A stretch of DNA of 13,919 nucleotides from DATGQT01 sp033720695 (GCA_033720695.1 JAWWCA010000094.1:1-13919), one strand, 5' to 3'. Positions 1 to 7,188 are shown, numbered from the stretch's first letter. A program made the numbers and translations. Notes: generated from the sequence alone by a model not told the origin.

Positions 1-1574
1 GCGCTCGCGAAGACGACGTGCCGACCATCGGGGCTCCACCGAGGGGAGAGGTCGTGCTGGCGGCCGTAGGTGACGTACTCGATGCCGTCCGTCGTGAGGT
101 CGTAACGGAAGAGGTTGTAGGCGGGGGTCCCGGGGCCCGCGGCGGCGGTGCGGTCGGAGGAGAACACGAGCACCTCGCCAGCGGGGCTCCAGTCCGGATC
201 GCGGTCGTCGTAGGTGTCGTGGGTGAGCTGGCGGAGGTGCTCGGCGTCCCGGTCGTAGAGGTAGAGGTCGGAGAAGCCGCCCTGGTCGATGCCCGTGAAC
301 GCGAGGCGGCGGCCGTCGGGGCTCCAGGTCGGGGAGTACACGGCGACGAGGCCGTCGAAGTGGTACAGCCCCACGTGCTCGCGGGCGCGGAGGTCGTAGA
401 CGTGGACGACGTCGCCGCCCCCGCGCTTGGTGACGAAGGCGAGGAGGCCCTCCTCGGAGACGTCCATCCGGCTCTCGAAGAGGTGGAACGCCTCGAAGTC
501 GGCGCTGCGCTCGCCCCGCACGAGCACCTCGGGCTCGCCGGTGGGCTGGTAGTCGGCGTCCACGGGCATCGCGTAGACATTGGTGTAGCCTCCCCGGTTG
601 GCGACGTAGACCACCTCGCGCTGCCCATCGGGTGCCTGATGCACGACGGGCTTCATGTTCACGCCTCGGGCCGCGACGGCCTCCGAGAGGAGGGTCGGCA
701 CGTCGGCGTCCTCCAGCATCGGGAGGTACTGCTCGCGGACCCAGGCGGTGAAGCGGTCGGAGACCGTGTGGAGGTCCTCGCCCAACACGAACGCCATCAC
801 CTCGCCGAAGTCGGTATCGCGCCAGCTCTCCTCGATGAGGCGGAGGATCTTCTCCTCGCCGTAGGTCTCGGCGAGGAAGCGGCACACGGCCTCGCCCTCC
901 TTGTACATCACGTAGGTGCCCGCGATGCGGTCGAGGTCGTCGAGCGGCACGAAGAAGTTGCTCGCGACGGCGTCGCGGAGGATCATCTCGTGCTGGTAGT
1001 CGGGCGGGCCGCTCCAGTACTCCGCCAGCCCCTCGGTGAACCAGAGCGGGAGGAAACGGTCCACGGGTACGCGGTGGTCGCGGAGGACGCGCGTCAGCTT
1101 CGAGTAGGTGAAGACGTGGACGAGCTCGTGGCGGACGACCCGGCGGAACCGGTGGAGGTCGCCGTTGGCCGGGATGACGACCCGGCCCTTGAGGAACTCG
1201 AAGAACCCCCCGACGCCGTCGGGGATGAACCCGGACGTGACGTTGGTCTGCTTGAAGTGGAGGTTCGAGGAGTAGAAGATGAGCGGGACGCGGTGGTTCA
1301 GCGAGAAGTCGAACCGATGCTCCAGCTCGTCATAGACCTCCTCCGCGAAGTGCGCCCCGTGCTCGGCGAGGGCCTGGGCCTCGGGGTAGTAGTAGACGTC
1401 GAAGTGCTCCGTCTTCAGGATGTGCCAGTCGAAGTTCTGGTACTGGATTTTGTTGCGCCCGAAGTACTGCGCCTCGGCCGGCGACACCGAGAGGGCCACG
1501 CCGAGCAGGACGGCCGCGGCCGGTGCGAGGCGAGCGAGACGGAGGAGCGAACCCGCGTGCGGGGTCTTCGACAT
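1..1574 (-). CDS. Secreted gluzincin-type metallopeptidase with TolB-like beta-propeller (3' end outside window)
   Basis: The frame opens with ATG at 1574 and stays open to the left edge, giving 524 visible residues; the C-terminus is missing. Residues about 10-36 form a signal peptide: basic start, Ala/Leu/Val core, and a likely cut after a PAEA motif. A peptidase-MA-like domain follows, with the zinc-binding motif HELVH at 149-153 and a downstream WFTEGLAEYW segment whose Glu181 or Glu185 would be the third metal ligand. From about residue 290 the chain carries propeller repeats of the PD40/TolB type, recognisable as WSPDGRRLAF, DWSPAGEVLVF and RWSPDGRHVVF. It is probably an exported or envelope protease; substrate unknown. 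The start is supported by the signal peptide and by a sigma70-like promoter 50 bases upstream. It follows the isomerase gene after a 115-base gap. The domain order resembles large Bacteroidota 'peptidase MA/biopolymer transporter Tol' proteins. The fold call is firm, the function inferred. Confidence 0.85.
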   Translation of the reverse strand, partial: MSKTPHAGSLLRLARLAPAAAVLLGVALSVSPAEAQYFGRNKIQYQNFDWHILKTEHFDVYYYPEAQALAEHGAHFAEEVYDELEHRFDFSLNHRVPLIFYSSNLHFKQTNVTSGFIPDGVGGFFEFLKGRVVIPANGDLHRFRRVVRHELVHVFTYSKLTRVLRDHRVPVDRFLPLWFTEGLAEYWSGPPDYQHEMILRDAVASNFFVPLDDLDRIAGTYVMYKEGEAVCRFLAETYGEEKILRLIEESWRDTDFGEVMAFVLGEDLHTVSDRFTAWVREQYLPMLEDADVPTLLSEAVAARGVNMKPVVHQAPDGQREVVYVANRGGYTNVYAMPVDADYQPTGEPEVLVRGERSADFEAFHLFESRMDVSEEGLLAFVTKRGGGDVVHVYDLRAREHVGLYHFDGLVAVYSPTWSPDGRRLAFTGIDQGGFSDLYLYDRDAEHLRQLTHDTYDDRDPDWSPAGEVLVFSSDRTAAAGPGTPAYNLFRYDLTTDGIEYVTYGRQHDLSPRWSPDGRHVVFAS

Positions 1575-1623
1575 GGCCGGGCGACGGAACAGTGGAGCGC
1601 AGGAGGCGGCGGCTCGGAGGGGC

Positions 1624-1652
1624 ACGATAGATCCGCCGTGCGGTTCCGTCAA
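1624..1652 (-). promoter_or_regulatory. sigma70-like promoter for the metallopeptidase/propeller gene
   Basis: On the minus strand TTGACG (1652-1647) is followed by exactly 17 bases and TATCGT (1629-1624). This matches the -35/-10 consensus at five and four of six positions, in a gap otherwise close to pure GC. It lies 38 bases past the stop of the isomerase gene and about 50 bases before the ATG at 1574. It suggests the peptidase gene has its own transcript. Seen in sequence; activity is inferred. Confidence 0.55.
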
Positions 1653-1689
1653 GGCATGCGCTCGTCCCCACCCGTGGGCCGCCTGCGGC

Positions 1690-2751
1690 TCACGCGCGGG
1701 CCAGCGTCGCCTTGAGGCGCTGGATGCTCTCGACCGGGGTCGGGTCCACCTCCTGCGCCATCGCCAGCCAGTAGCTCACCCAATCCCCCAGCTGCAGCAG
1801 GGAGAGGACGCGGCCGAGCCGGCTCTGGCCCACCGCCTCCACCTCGTGCCACCCCGCCACTCTCGGCTCGACGATCTCGCGCGTGACGTCGAATCGCCGC
1901 TGCACCTGCGGGTGGTCCTCGCGGTCGCGCAGCGCCACGACCGCCACGCGCTGCATGACCTCGGACGGCGTGGCCTCGAAGCCGACGATCTCGTTGTGGT
2001 TGAGCTCGGGGAAGAGGTTGCCGTAGGCGAGGGTCTTGGCGTTCTCGTGGAGTTGGTTCCGCCACCGGAGGTTGACGGCCTCCAGGAGCCCGTTGCCGCT
2101 GTAGACCACGGGGAGCGTGCCGTGGAGAGCACCGGCCAGGTCTCGGGCGTCGCCGCCCTCGGCGTACCGCCGTGCCCGCAGGCTGGCCTCGTCGGCCGCG
2201 GCGTCCACCGTTGCGTCGGGGAGCTCGACCAGGCCGAGGGACCGGCCGAGGCGTAGCAGAACGCCGAGCGAGTAGCCGAGCGCGGCGCGGGGCTGGAGCC
2301 CCCCCGGGATGGCGATCCGCGGCAGCCCCTCCGCGTCGGCCTGCTCCATCAGCGCCCCACCGGAGGCCACCACGAGCCGCGCCGCGCCGCGCTGGCGGGC
2401 GTCGGCGAAGGCGGACAGGGTCTCCTCCGTCCCTCCAGAGTAGGACGACGCCACGACGAGGGTGCGGTCTCCGACCCACGCGGGCAGCCTGTACCCCCGC
2501 ACGACCTGGATCGGCACCGGCGCCTCTGCCTCGCCCAGCGTCCGCAGCAGATCGCCACCGATGGCGGAGCCGCCCATGCCGCATACCAGGACGCCGTCGT
2601 ACCGGTCGGGCGAGAGGTCGAACGCGTCGGCCGCGCCGCCGCGGCGCCACCCCTCCCGGAGGTGATCCGGGAAGGCCGCGATGGCCGCGTGCATGTCCTG
2701 GGGGTCCAGCGCGACGCGAGGAGCCGTGGAAGGGTTGGGTACCGAAGGCAT
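1690..2751 (-). CDS. Bifunctional phosphoglucose/phosphomannose isomerase
   Basis: 353 residues, ATG at 2751. It interconverts glucose-6-phosphate or mannose-6-phosphate with fructose-6-phosphate in the cytosol, feeding glycolysis and sugar-nucleotide synthesis. The N-terminal SIS domain shows the phosphosugar-binding GMGGSAIGGD (58-67) and SSYSGGTEET (102-111). The C-terminal PGI/PMI domain shows RNQLHENAK (231-239), whose Glu236 matches the catalytic base of the family, and PELNHNEIVG (248-257), whose His252 matches the ring-opening histidine. Length is typical for the single-chain PGI/PMI family first characterised in archaea and also found in bacteria, which is distinct from classical Pgi and ManA. 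It lies 48 bases after ptsI, so co-transcription with the phosphotransferase genes is plausible and would place a hexose-phosphate enzyme beside a PEP-dependent relay. Whether both activities exist here is inferred from the family. Confidence 0.93.
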   Translation of the reverse strand: MPSVPNPSTAPRVALDPQDMHAAIAAFPDHLREGWRRGGAADAFDLSPDRYDGVLVCGMGGSAIGGDLLRTLGEAEAPVPIQVVRGYRLPAWVGDRTLVVASSYSGGTEETLSAFADARQRGAARLVVASGGALMEQADAEGLPRIAIPGGLQPRAALGYSLGVLLRLGRSLGLVELPDATVDAAADEASLRARRYAEGGDARDLAGALHGTLPVVYSGNGLLEAVNLRWRNQLHENAKTLAYGNLFPELNHNEIVGFEATPSEVMQRVAVVALRDREDHPQVQRRFDVTREIVEPRVAGWHEVEAVGQSRLGRVLSLLQLGDWVSYWLAMAQEVDPTPVESIQRLKATLARA

Positions 2752-2799
2752 AGGAGTCCGGGGAGATCAGAGACGAGTGCGAGCCGTGGACGCGGACCC

Positions 2800-4644
2800 C
2801 TAGGCCTCCTCGTCGGGGGCCTCGACGCCGAGGACGACCGCGAGGTCGGGGGTGTGGTCCGTGAGCCACTGGCGGAGCAGCCGGGCGACGCCATCGGCGT
2901 CGGGCTGGCGCAGGGCGCGGCGTGCGAGCGCCTGCGCCTCCTCGAACGTCATGGCTCGGAGGGCGCGCTTGACGAGGGTGAGGTAAGCCGGCGAGGCGCT
3001 GAGCGCGTCGAGGCCGAGGCCGACGAGCAGAGGGGTCACGCGGGGGTCCGCCGCCATCTCGCCGCAGAGGCTCACAGGGATGCCCGCCGCCCGGGCGCCG
3101 TCCACGGCCTGCTGGATGAGCTGGAGCACGGCCGGGTGAAGCTCGCGGTAGCTCTGCGCCACGAGGTCGTTGCCGCGGTCGACGGCCAGGGTGTATTGCG
3201 TGAGGTCGTTGGTCCCCACCGAGAAGAAGTCGACCTCGGCGGCGAAGTGCTCGGCCATCAGCGCCACCGCCGGGACCTCGACCATGACGCCGACGGGCAC
3301 CTCGGTGCTGTGCTCGATGCCGTCGCGCGCCAGCGCCTCGGCCGTCTCCTCTAGGAGCGCGCGCACGGCGCGGATCTCGTCGAGGCTTGACACCATGGGG
3401 ATGAGGATGCGTGCGGGGCCGAGCGCGGCGGCGCGGAGGACGGCCCGGAGCTGCGGCCGGAGGAGGTCGGGCTTGGAGAGCAGGATGCGGATGCCGCGCC
3501 AGCCGAGAAACGGGTTGCTCTCGCGCCGGGCCATCGGGAGGATCTTGTCGCCGCCGAGGTCGATGAGCCGGAACGTCACGCCGTGCGGGGCCGCGCGCAG
3601 GACGACCTCCCGGTAGACGAGGTACTGCTCCTCCTCGTTGAGGGGCTTCCCCTGCGTGAGGAACAGCATCTCGGTGCGGAACAGCCCGATCCCCTCCGCC
3701 CCGAACTCGTCGAGGAGGGGGAGCTCTTCCCGGAACTCGAGGTTGGCCTGGAGCGCGACGGCGTGCCCGTCGATGGTCTCGGCCGGCTCGGCCACGAGCC
3801 CCTCCCGCTCCTCGCGCAGCGACTGGTACCGGGCCTGCTTGGCCCGGTACGTCGCGAGCGTCGCCTCGGACGGGTTGAGGACCACCCGTCCCGAGAACCC
3901 GTCCACGATGACGAGGTCGTCCTTCCGGACGCGGTCGGCGAGGTCGTGCAGAGAGACGACGGCGGGCACCCCGAGGGCGCGCGCCATGATGGAGACGTGC
4001 GAGGTGGGCCCCCCGAAGTCGAGCACGCAGCCGAGCACCCCACGACGGGCGAACAGCAGGACGTCGGCCGCCGTGAGGTTCTCGGCCACCACCACGCGAT
4101 CCTTCTCGATCTTGGAGAAGGCGCGGCCCTGGTGGAGGTTGCGGAGCACGCGGTTCTGGACGTCGAGCAGGTCGCCGGCGCGGTCGCGGAGGGCGGCGTT
4201 CCCGCTCGTCTCGAGCCGACGCCGGACCGCCCCCATTACGCTCTGGACCGCGTAGGCCGCGGTGTGGCGCCGCTCTCGGATGCGCTCGACCACCGCATCG
4301 TAGAAGCCGACGTCGCGCAGGGTCAGGAGTTGGGCGTCGAAGATGCGCGCCGAGCTTCCGCCCAGCTTCTCCTGGGCCACCGTGACGATCTTCTTGAGCT
4401 CGCGCTCCGAGCGAACGATCGCCCGCTCGAACCGAGCCAGCTCGGCCTCGACCTCCCCGGGGTCGAGGACCTCGGGCTCGGCCGAGAACGCCCCGGGCGC
4501 GTGGACATAGGCCGGGCCGATGGCGACGCCCGGAGCCACCCCGATGCCCTCGACCGTCACTTCACCGCCCACGCGCTCCTGGGCCGCCATCATCGGGGCA
4601 ACGATGGGTTCGGGACTCTCGGTGGGGGGAATGGGCTGGGGCAT
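2800..4644 (-). CDS. ptsI: Phosphoenolpyruvate-protein phosphotransferase (enzyme I)
   Basis: 614 residues. It takes phosphate from PEP onto its own histidine and passes it to HPr in the cytosol. Domains in order: a PEP-utiliser N-terminal HPr-binding helical region (about 30-150); the swivelling phospho-His domain with GGPTSHVSIMAR (211-222), where His216 is the phosphorylated residue; and the TIM-barrel PEP-binding domain (about 290-575) with LFRTEMLFL (321-329), IPMVSSLDEI (415-424), SVGTNDLTQYTLAVDR (475-490) and SLCGEMAAD (525-533), where Cys527 matches the conserved catalytic cysteine. The chain is some 40 residues longer than the E. coli enzyme: a Pro-rich N-terminal tail of about 25 residues and an acidic C-terminal tail. 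The ATG at 4644 lies 3 bases after the HPr stop, which favours that start and co-translation; Met18 or Met19 are alternatives. No EIIA, EIIB or EIIC gene lies nearby. Confidence 0.96.
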   Translation of the reverse strand: MPQPIPPTESPEPIVAPMMAAQERVGGEVTVEGIGVAPGVAIGPAYVHAPGAFSAEPEVLDPGEVEAELARFERAIVRSERELKKIVTVAQEKLGGSSARIFDAQLLTLRDVGFYDAVVERIRERRHTAAYAVQSVMGAVRRRLETSGNAALRDRAGDLLDVQNRVLRNLHQGRAFSKIEKDRVVVAENLTAADVLLFARRGVLGCVLDFGGPTSHVSIMARALGVPAVVSLHDLADRVRKDDLVIVDGFSGRVVLNPSEATLATYRAKQARYQSLREEREGLVAEPAETIDGHAVALQANLEFREELPLLDEFGAEGIGLFRTEMLFLTQGKPLNEEEQYLVYREVVLRAAPHGVTFRLIDLGGDKILPMARRESNPFLGWRGIRILLSKPDLLRPQLRAVLRAAALGPARILIPMVSSLDEIRAVRALLEETAEALARDGIEHSTEVPVGVMVEVPAVALMAEHFAAEVDFFSVGTNDLTQYTLAVDRGNDLVAQSYRELHPAVLQLIQQAVDGARAAGIPVSLCGEMAADPRVTPLLVGLGLDALSASPAYLTLVKRALRAMTFEEAQALARRALRQPDADGVARLLRQWLTDHTPDLAVVLGVEAPDEEA

Positions 4645-4647
4645 GGG

Positions 4648-4917
4648 CTAGATCGGCTCGCCGAACCCGCTCTCGAATAGCGCGGCCAGCGCCTCGGCGG
4701 CGGCGTCCTCGTCGGACCCGTCGAAGATGAGCTCGAGCGTCGCGCCCTGCTCGGCCGCGAGCGTCATCACGCCGATGATGCTCTTCCCGTTGATCTCGTA
4801 GCCGTCCTTCCGGATAAAGAACTCCGACCCGAAGCGGGAGGCCTCCCGGACGATCTGGGAGGCCGGCCGGGTGTGGATCCCGGCCTTGTTTCTGACGGTG
4901 ACCTCTCGGACAAGCAT
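4648..4917 (-). CDS. ptsH: Phosphocarrier protein HPr
   Basis: 89 residues, ATG at 4917. A small cytosolic phosphocarrier that receives phosphate from enzyme I. The active-site motif KAGIHTRPAS (11-20) places the phosphorylated histidine exactly at position 15. The regulatory-site motif INGKSIIGVMTLAA (42-55) places a serine at position 46, the residue phosphorylated by HPr kinase in bacteria that have HprK, so a second input from a kinase is possible. Length and spacing match canonical HPr. It is followed after 3 bases by ptsI, the classic ptsH-ptsI order. It is preceded by a 63-base gap after the prenyl synthase gene; that gap carries a TATCTT sequence 24 bases upstream and ends in six C residues immediately before the ATG. 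With no permease visible, the pair may act as a general PTS for distant transporters or as a regulatory relay. Confidence 0.96.
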   Translation of the reverse strand: MLVREVTVRNKAGIHTRPASQIVREASRFGSEFFIRKDGYEINGKSIIGVMTLAAEQGATLELIFDGSDEDAAAEALAALFESGFGEPI

Positions 4918-4940
4918 GGGGGGCGCCTGGAGGAGCCTGG

Positions 4941-4946
4941 AAGATA
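4941..4946 (-). promoter_or_regulatory. possible -10 element (TATCTT) before HPr
   Basis: TATCTT followed by CC on the minus strand lies 24 bases before the HPr start in an otherwise GC-rich gap. The same TATCTTCC octamer occurs before adk. No matching -35 hexamer is visible at the usual spacing, so this is only a candidate. Confidence 0.2.
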
Positions 4947-4980
4947 GGGATGGGAGCCGGTGCGAGGAGGATCGAGGGCG

Positions 4981-5976
4981 TCAGCGGAGGCGGCGGACGA
5001 GCCCTTCGGCGAGGCCTCGGAGGGCGAGGGCGGCAGGGCCCGGCGGGAGCGTCTCCAACGCCTGGAGGCCCTCATCGGAGTGGCGGCGAACCGCCGCGCG
5101 GGCCTCGGCCAGGACCCCCAGCCGGTCCATTCGCGCGCGGGCCTCCGGGATGTCCCGCTCGGGCAGGCCGCCCTCCAGCGCGCGAGCGAACCAGGCGCGC
5201 GCGCGTCCCTCGGCGACCTCCAGGGAACGGAGGAGCAGGAACGTCCGCTTCCCGACCACGAGGTCTCCGCCGATGGCCTTGCCCCACCCCGGGCCCTCGG
5301 CCGTGAGGTCGAGGAGGTCGTCCTGAATCTGGAACGCGCAGCCGAGCGACCGGCCCGCCGTGCGGAGCGCCGCGCACCCCTCCTCCCCTGCCCCACCGAC
5401 GAGGCCGCCGATCTCGAGGGCGGCTTCGAGGAGCGCCCCCGTCTTCCGCCCGATCATGTCGAGGTACTCCGCGACCGACACGTCGCCGCGCCGCTCGAAG
5501 GCGGCGTCGAGGGCCTGCCCCTCGCAGAGGCGGAGGACCATCTCGTGAAAGCGACGGACGAGGACCGCCGTGTCGACGCCCTCGACCCGGGCGAGGAGGT
5601 CGTACGACAGGCCCATCAGGAGGTCGCCCGCGAGGATGGCGGTCGGCTCGTCCCAGCGGACGTGGACGGAGGGGCGTCCCCGGCGCTCGGGGGCCTCGTC
5701 CATGATGTCGTCGTGGACAAGCGTGAAGTTGTGGAACACCTCGACGGCGAGGGCGGCTGGGATCGCCCGGCGCCTGGCGGCCTCCCCCCCGAACGCTTCC
5801 GCCGCCAGGAGGACGAGCAGGGGGCGGACCCGCTTGCCGCCGCCAGCGAGGACGTAGCGCACCGGCTCGTAGAGGGCCTCCGGCTCGTCTGGGAGGCTGA
5901 GCCTCTGGAGGCCCTCCTCGACGTCTCGGGCGAGGGCCTCGATGGCCGCTCGCGCGTCGGTGTCTTCGGTCACCAC
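4981..5976 (-). CDS. Polyprenyl synthetase, probably geranylgeranyl diphosphate synthase
   Basis: 331 residues, GTG start at 5976 (a second GTG follows directly), 5 bases after the adk stop, so the two genes are probably translated from one message. It condenses isopentenyl diphosphate with allylic diphosphates to make a trans-prenyl chain. Motifs: GGGKRVRP (45-52, IPP binding); first aspartate-rich motif DDIMD (89-93); FQIQDDLLD (215-223, second motif); GKRT (242-245). The first motif is DDxxD with no two-residue insertion, and the residue five before it is Phe84 in FTLVHDDIMD. In this family that is the pattern of archaeal-type (type I) GGPP synthases, so a C20 product is the best guess, for carotenoids or as a primer for longer chains. 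Exact chain length cannot be settled from sequence. Neighbours (adk, ptsH) give no direct functional link. Confidence 0.92.
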   Translation of the reverse strand: MVTEDTDARAAIEALARDVEEGLQRLSLPDEPEALYEPVRYVLAGGGKRVRPLLVLLAAEAFGGEAARRRAIPAALAVEVFHNFTLVHDDIMDEAPERRGRPSVHVRWDEPTAILAGDLLMGLSYDLLARVEGVDTAVLVRRFHEMVLRLCEGQALDAAFERRGDVSVAEYLDMIGRKTGALLEAALEIGGLVGGAGEEGCAALRTAGRSLGCAFQIQDDLLDLTAEGPGWGKAIGGDLVVGKRTFLLLRSLEVAEGRARAWFARALEGGLPERDIPEARARMDRLGVLAEARAAVRRHSDEGLQALETLPPGPAALALRGLAEGLVRRLR

Positions 5977-5981
5977 GGCGC

Positions 5982-6632
5982 CTAGAGCTTGGCGGTGCGC
6001 CGGACGGCCGCCAGCGCGTCGCCGATCCGAGCCTGCACCTCGTCGAGGGAGCCCATCCCGTCGACTTCCAGAAACCGGACGTGGGTACGGAAGAAGCGCT
6101 CCAGCGGCGCGGTCTCGTCGTGGTACACCCGCAGGCGGGTGCGGATCGCATCGGGCTGGTCGTCCTTCCGGTGCACCAGCCGGCGCTCGGGCACGTCGTC
6201 GGGGGGCGGGTTGAAGTCGAGGTGGTAGATGGCCCCGGTCTCGGGGTCGGTGCGCCGACGAGAGAGGCGCTCGACGATGTGGTCCTCGGGCACGCGGAGG
6301 CTGAGGACGGCGTCGATGGGGGCGTCCTGCTCGGCGAGGAGATCGGCGAGGAACTGCGCCTGCTCGACGGTCCGGGGATAGCCGTCGAGGATGAACCCGT
6401 CGTGGTCGATGCCGCCGAGGGTCTCCGCGACAATCGCGTTGACGACGGCATCGGGCACGAGCTTGCCCGCGTTCATGAACGCCTGCGCCTCCTGCCCCAC
6501 GGGGGTCTGGTTCCGGACGGCGGCGCGGAGCATGTCGCCCGTGGAGAGGTGGCGGAGATCGTAGGCCTGGGCGAGCCGTTTCGCCTGGGTGCCTTTGCCG
6601 GCCCCCGGGGGGCCGAAGAGAATGAGTCGCAT
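5982..6632 (-). CDS. adk: Adenylate kinase
   Basis: 216 residues when begun at ATG 6632. It converts ATP + AMP to 2 ADP in the cytosol. The start was chosen because the P-loop must lie near the N-terminus: MRLILFGPPGAGKGTQ puts GPPGAGKG at 7-14. An open frame continues upstream for 41 codons, but that part is Pro/Arg/Gly-rich and unlike the family. Other marks: STGDMLR (30-36, AMP site); DGYPRT (83-88); and a long LID domain (about 121-158) with RRRTDPETGAIYHLDFNPPP and RKDD. The LID has no zinc-binding cysteines, so it is the hydrogen-bonded type. Length is that of the standard long-LID bacterial form. The next gene starts 5 bases downstream. The 115-base leader upstream holds three consecutive GC hairpins and a TATCTT sequence. 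Confidence 0.97.
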   Translation of the reverse strand: MRLILFGPPGAGKGTQAKRLAQAYDLRHLSTGDMLRAAVRNQTPVGQEAQAFMNAGKLVPDAVVNAIVAETLGGIDHDGFILDGYPRTVEQAQFLADLLAEQDAPIDAVLSLRVPEDHIVERLSRRRTDPETGAIYHLDFNPPPDDVPERRLVHRKDDQPDAIRTRLRVYHDETAPLERFFRTHVRFLEVDGMGSLDEVQARIGDALAAVRRTAKL

Positions 6633-6654
6633 CGAGAAGGGGAGGATGAGGGGA

Positions 6655-6747
6655 CCCGGCCCCACCGGCCGGGAGCGGAAGATACGCGCCGTCGGGGCGC
6701 TCGCGCCCCTCTCTGGCTCGGACGCGAGGCCTCCTGCCCGCGGAGGC
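6655..6747 (-). other. Three tandem GC-rich hairpins between the small membrane-protein gene and adk
   Basis: Three inverted repeats fill the gap. One is at 6729-6747 (GCCTCC/GGAGGC, 6 bp, 7-base loop, directly abutting the upstream stop codon). One is at 6694-6709 (GGGGCG/CGCCCC, 6 bp, 4-base loop). One is at 6655-6673 (CCCGGCC/GGCCGGG, 7 bp, 5-base loop), ending 22 bases before the adk ATG. None is followed by a T-run on either strand, so an intrinsic terminator is not supported. Message-stabilising or processing structures, or a leader structure, are possible. High GC makes chance hairpins more likely. Confidence 0.4.
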
Positions 6748-7188
6748 TCAGGCACGCACGGGACGGTGCGCCTCCGGGTCGATGGTGTCCGGCCCCTGGA
6801 TCGCCTCGATGCCGTGGATCTCCCGGAGAACCGTGGTCCGATCCAGGGGGGTCGGCATCCAGGGCACGCTGAGCAAGACGCCGAACGCGAGGAGGACGCC
6901 CGTGTACACCGGGAGTTGCCAGCCCACCCACCACCGACGCGCCATCATGGTGAACCGGACGAGGGCCAGCATGGTGACGGGCACCAGCCCCAGCGCGAAC
7001 AGCCACTCGCTGTCGGCGAGCGTGATGAGCAGCGTCCCGCCGGCGATCGCCGCGAGGAGGTAGACGAGGGCCCGGACAACGCCCCCCCCCGCCTCGGACC
7101 CGTCGAGCCTCCCGGCCCGCGCCTCGACCGCGAGCAGGCCGGCAGCCGCGAAGAGGAGGACGACCTGGAGGACGACGAACGAGAGCAT
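6748..7188 (-). CDS. Small integral membrane protein, four predicted helices, function unknown
   Basis: 146 residues, ATG at 7188. I do not recognise the family. Hydrophobic stretches at about 3-20, 38-59, 63-80 and 91-109 predict four membrane helices. Between helices 1 and 2 is a short polar loop (about 22-36), and the last ~35 residues are soluble, rich in charged residues (LDRTTVLREIHGIEAIQG). The Arg/Trp pair in MMARRWWVGW sits at the start of helix 4. It is 46 bases after the YqjD-like gene, so all three membrane-protein genes upstream of adk may be one unit. The codons for the Gly-Gly-Gly after helix 1 contain an unbroken run of nine G residues (complement of 7082-7090), a possible slippage site. 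It is a real gene by its collinear position, tight spacing and coherent helix pattern. Confidence 0.75.
   Translation of the reverse strand: MLSFVVLQVVLLFAAAGLLAVEARAGRLDGSEAGGGVVRALVYLLAAIAGGTLLITLADSEWLFALGLVPVTMLALVRFTMMARRWWVGWQLPVYTGVLLAFGVLLSVPWMPTPLDRTTVLREIHGIEAIQGPDTIDPEAHRPVRA

Noticed and set aside
18..1715. A 565-codon open frame on the plus strand opposite the peptidase gene
   Set aside because: It begins at GTG, its translation is a Val/Glu/Ala/Gly/Arg-rich low-complexity shadow, and the opposite strand carries a signal peptide, HELVH and propeller motifs. Long antisense frames are expected at this GC.
1649..2869. A 406-codon minus-strand frame overlapping the isomerase gene
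   Set aside because: Arg/Gly/Pro-rich translation without motifs; the overlapping frame has all PGI/PMI motifs.
3583..4680. A 365-codon plus-strand frame opposite ptsI
   Set aside because: Antisense to conserved enzyme I motifs; composition typical of a GC-rich shadow.
5072..6451. A 459-codon minus-strand frame spanning adk and the prenyl synthase
   Set aside because: Out-of-frame reading of two well-marked genes; Pro/Arg/Ser-rich with no domain signs.
6633..6755. A 41-codon N-terminal extension of adenylate kinase
   Set aside because: Family P-loops start near residue 7, the extension is low complexity and it runs through three hairpins; start at 6632 kept.
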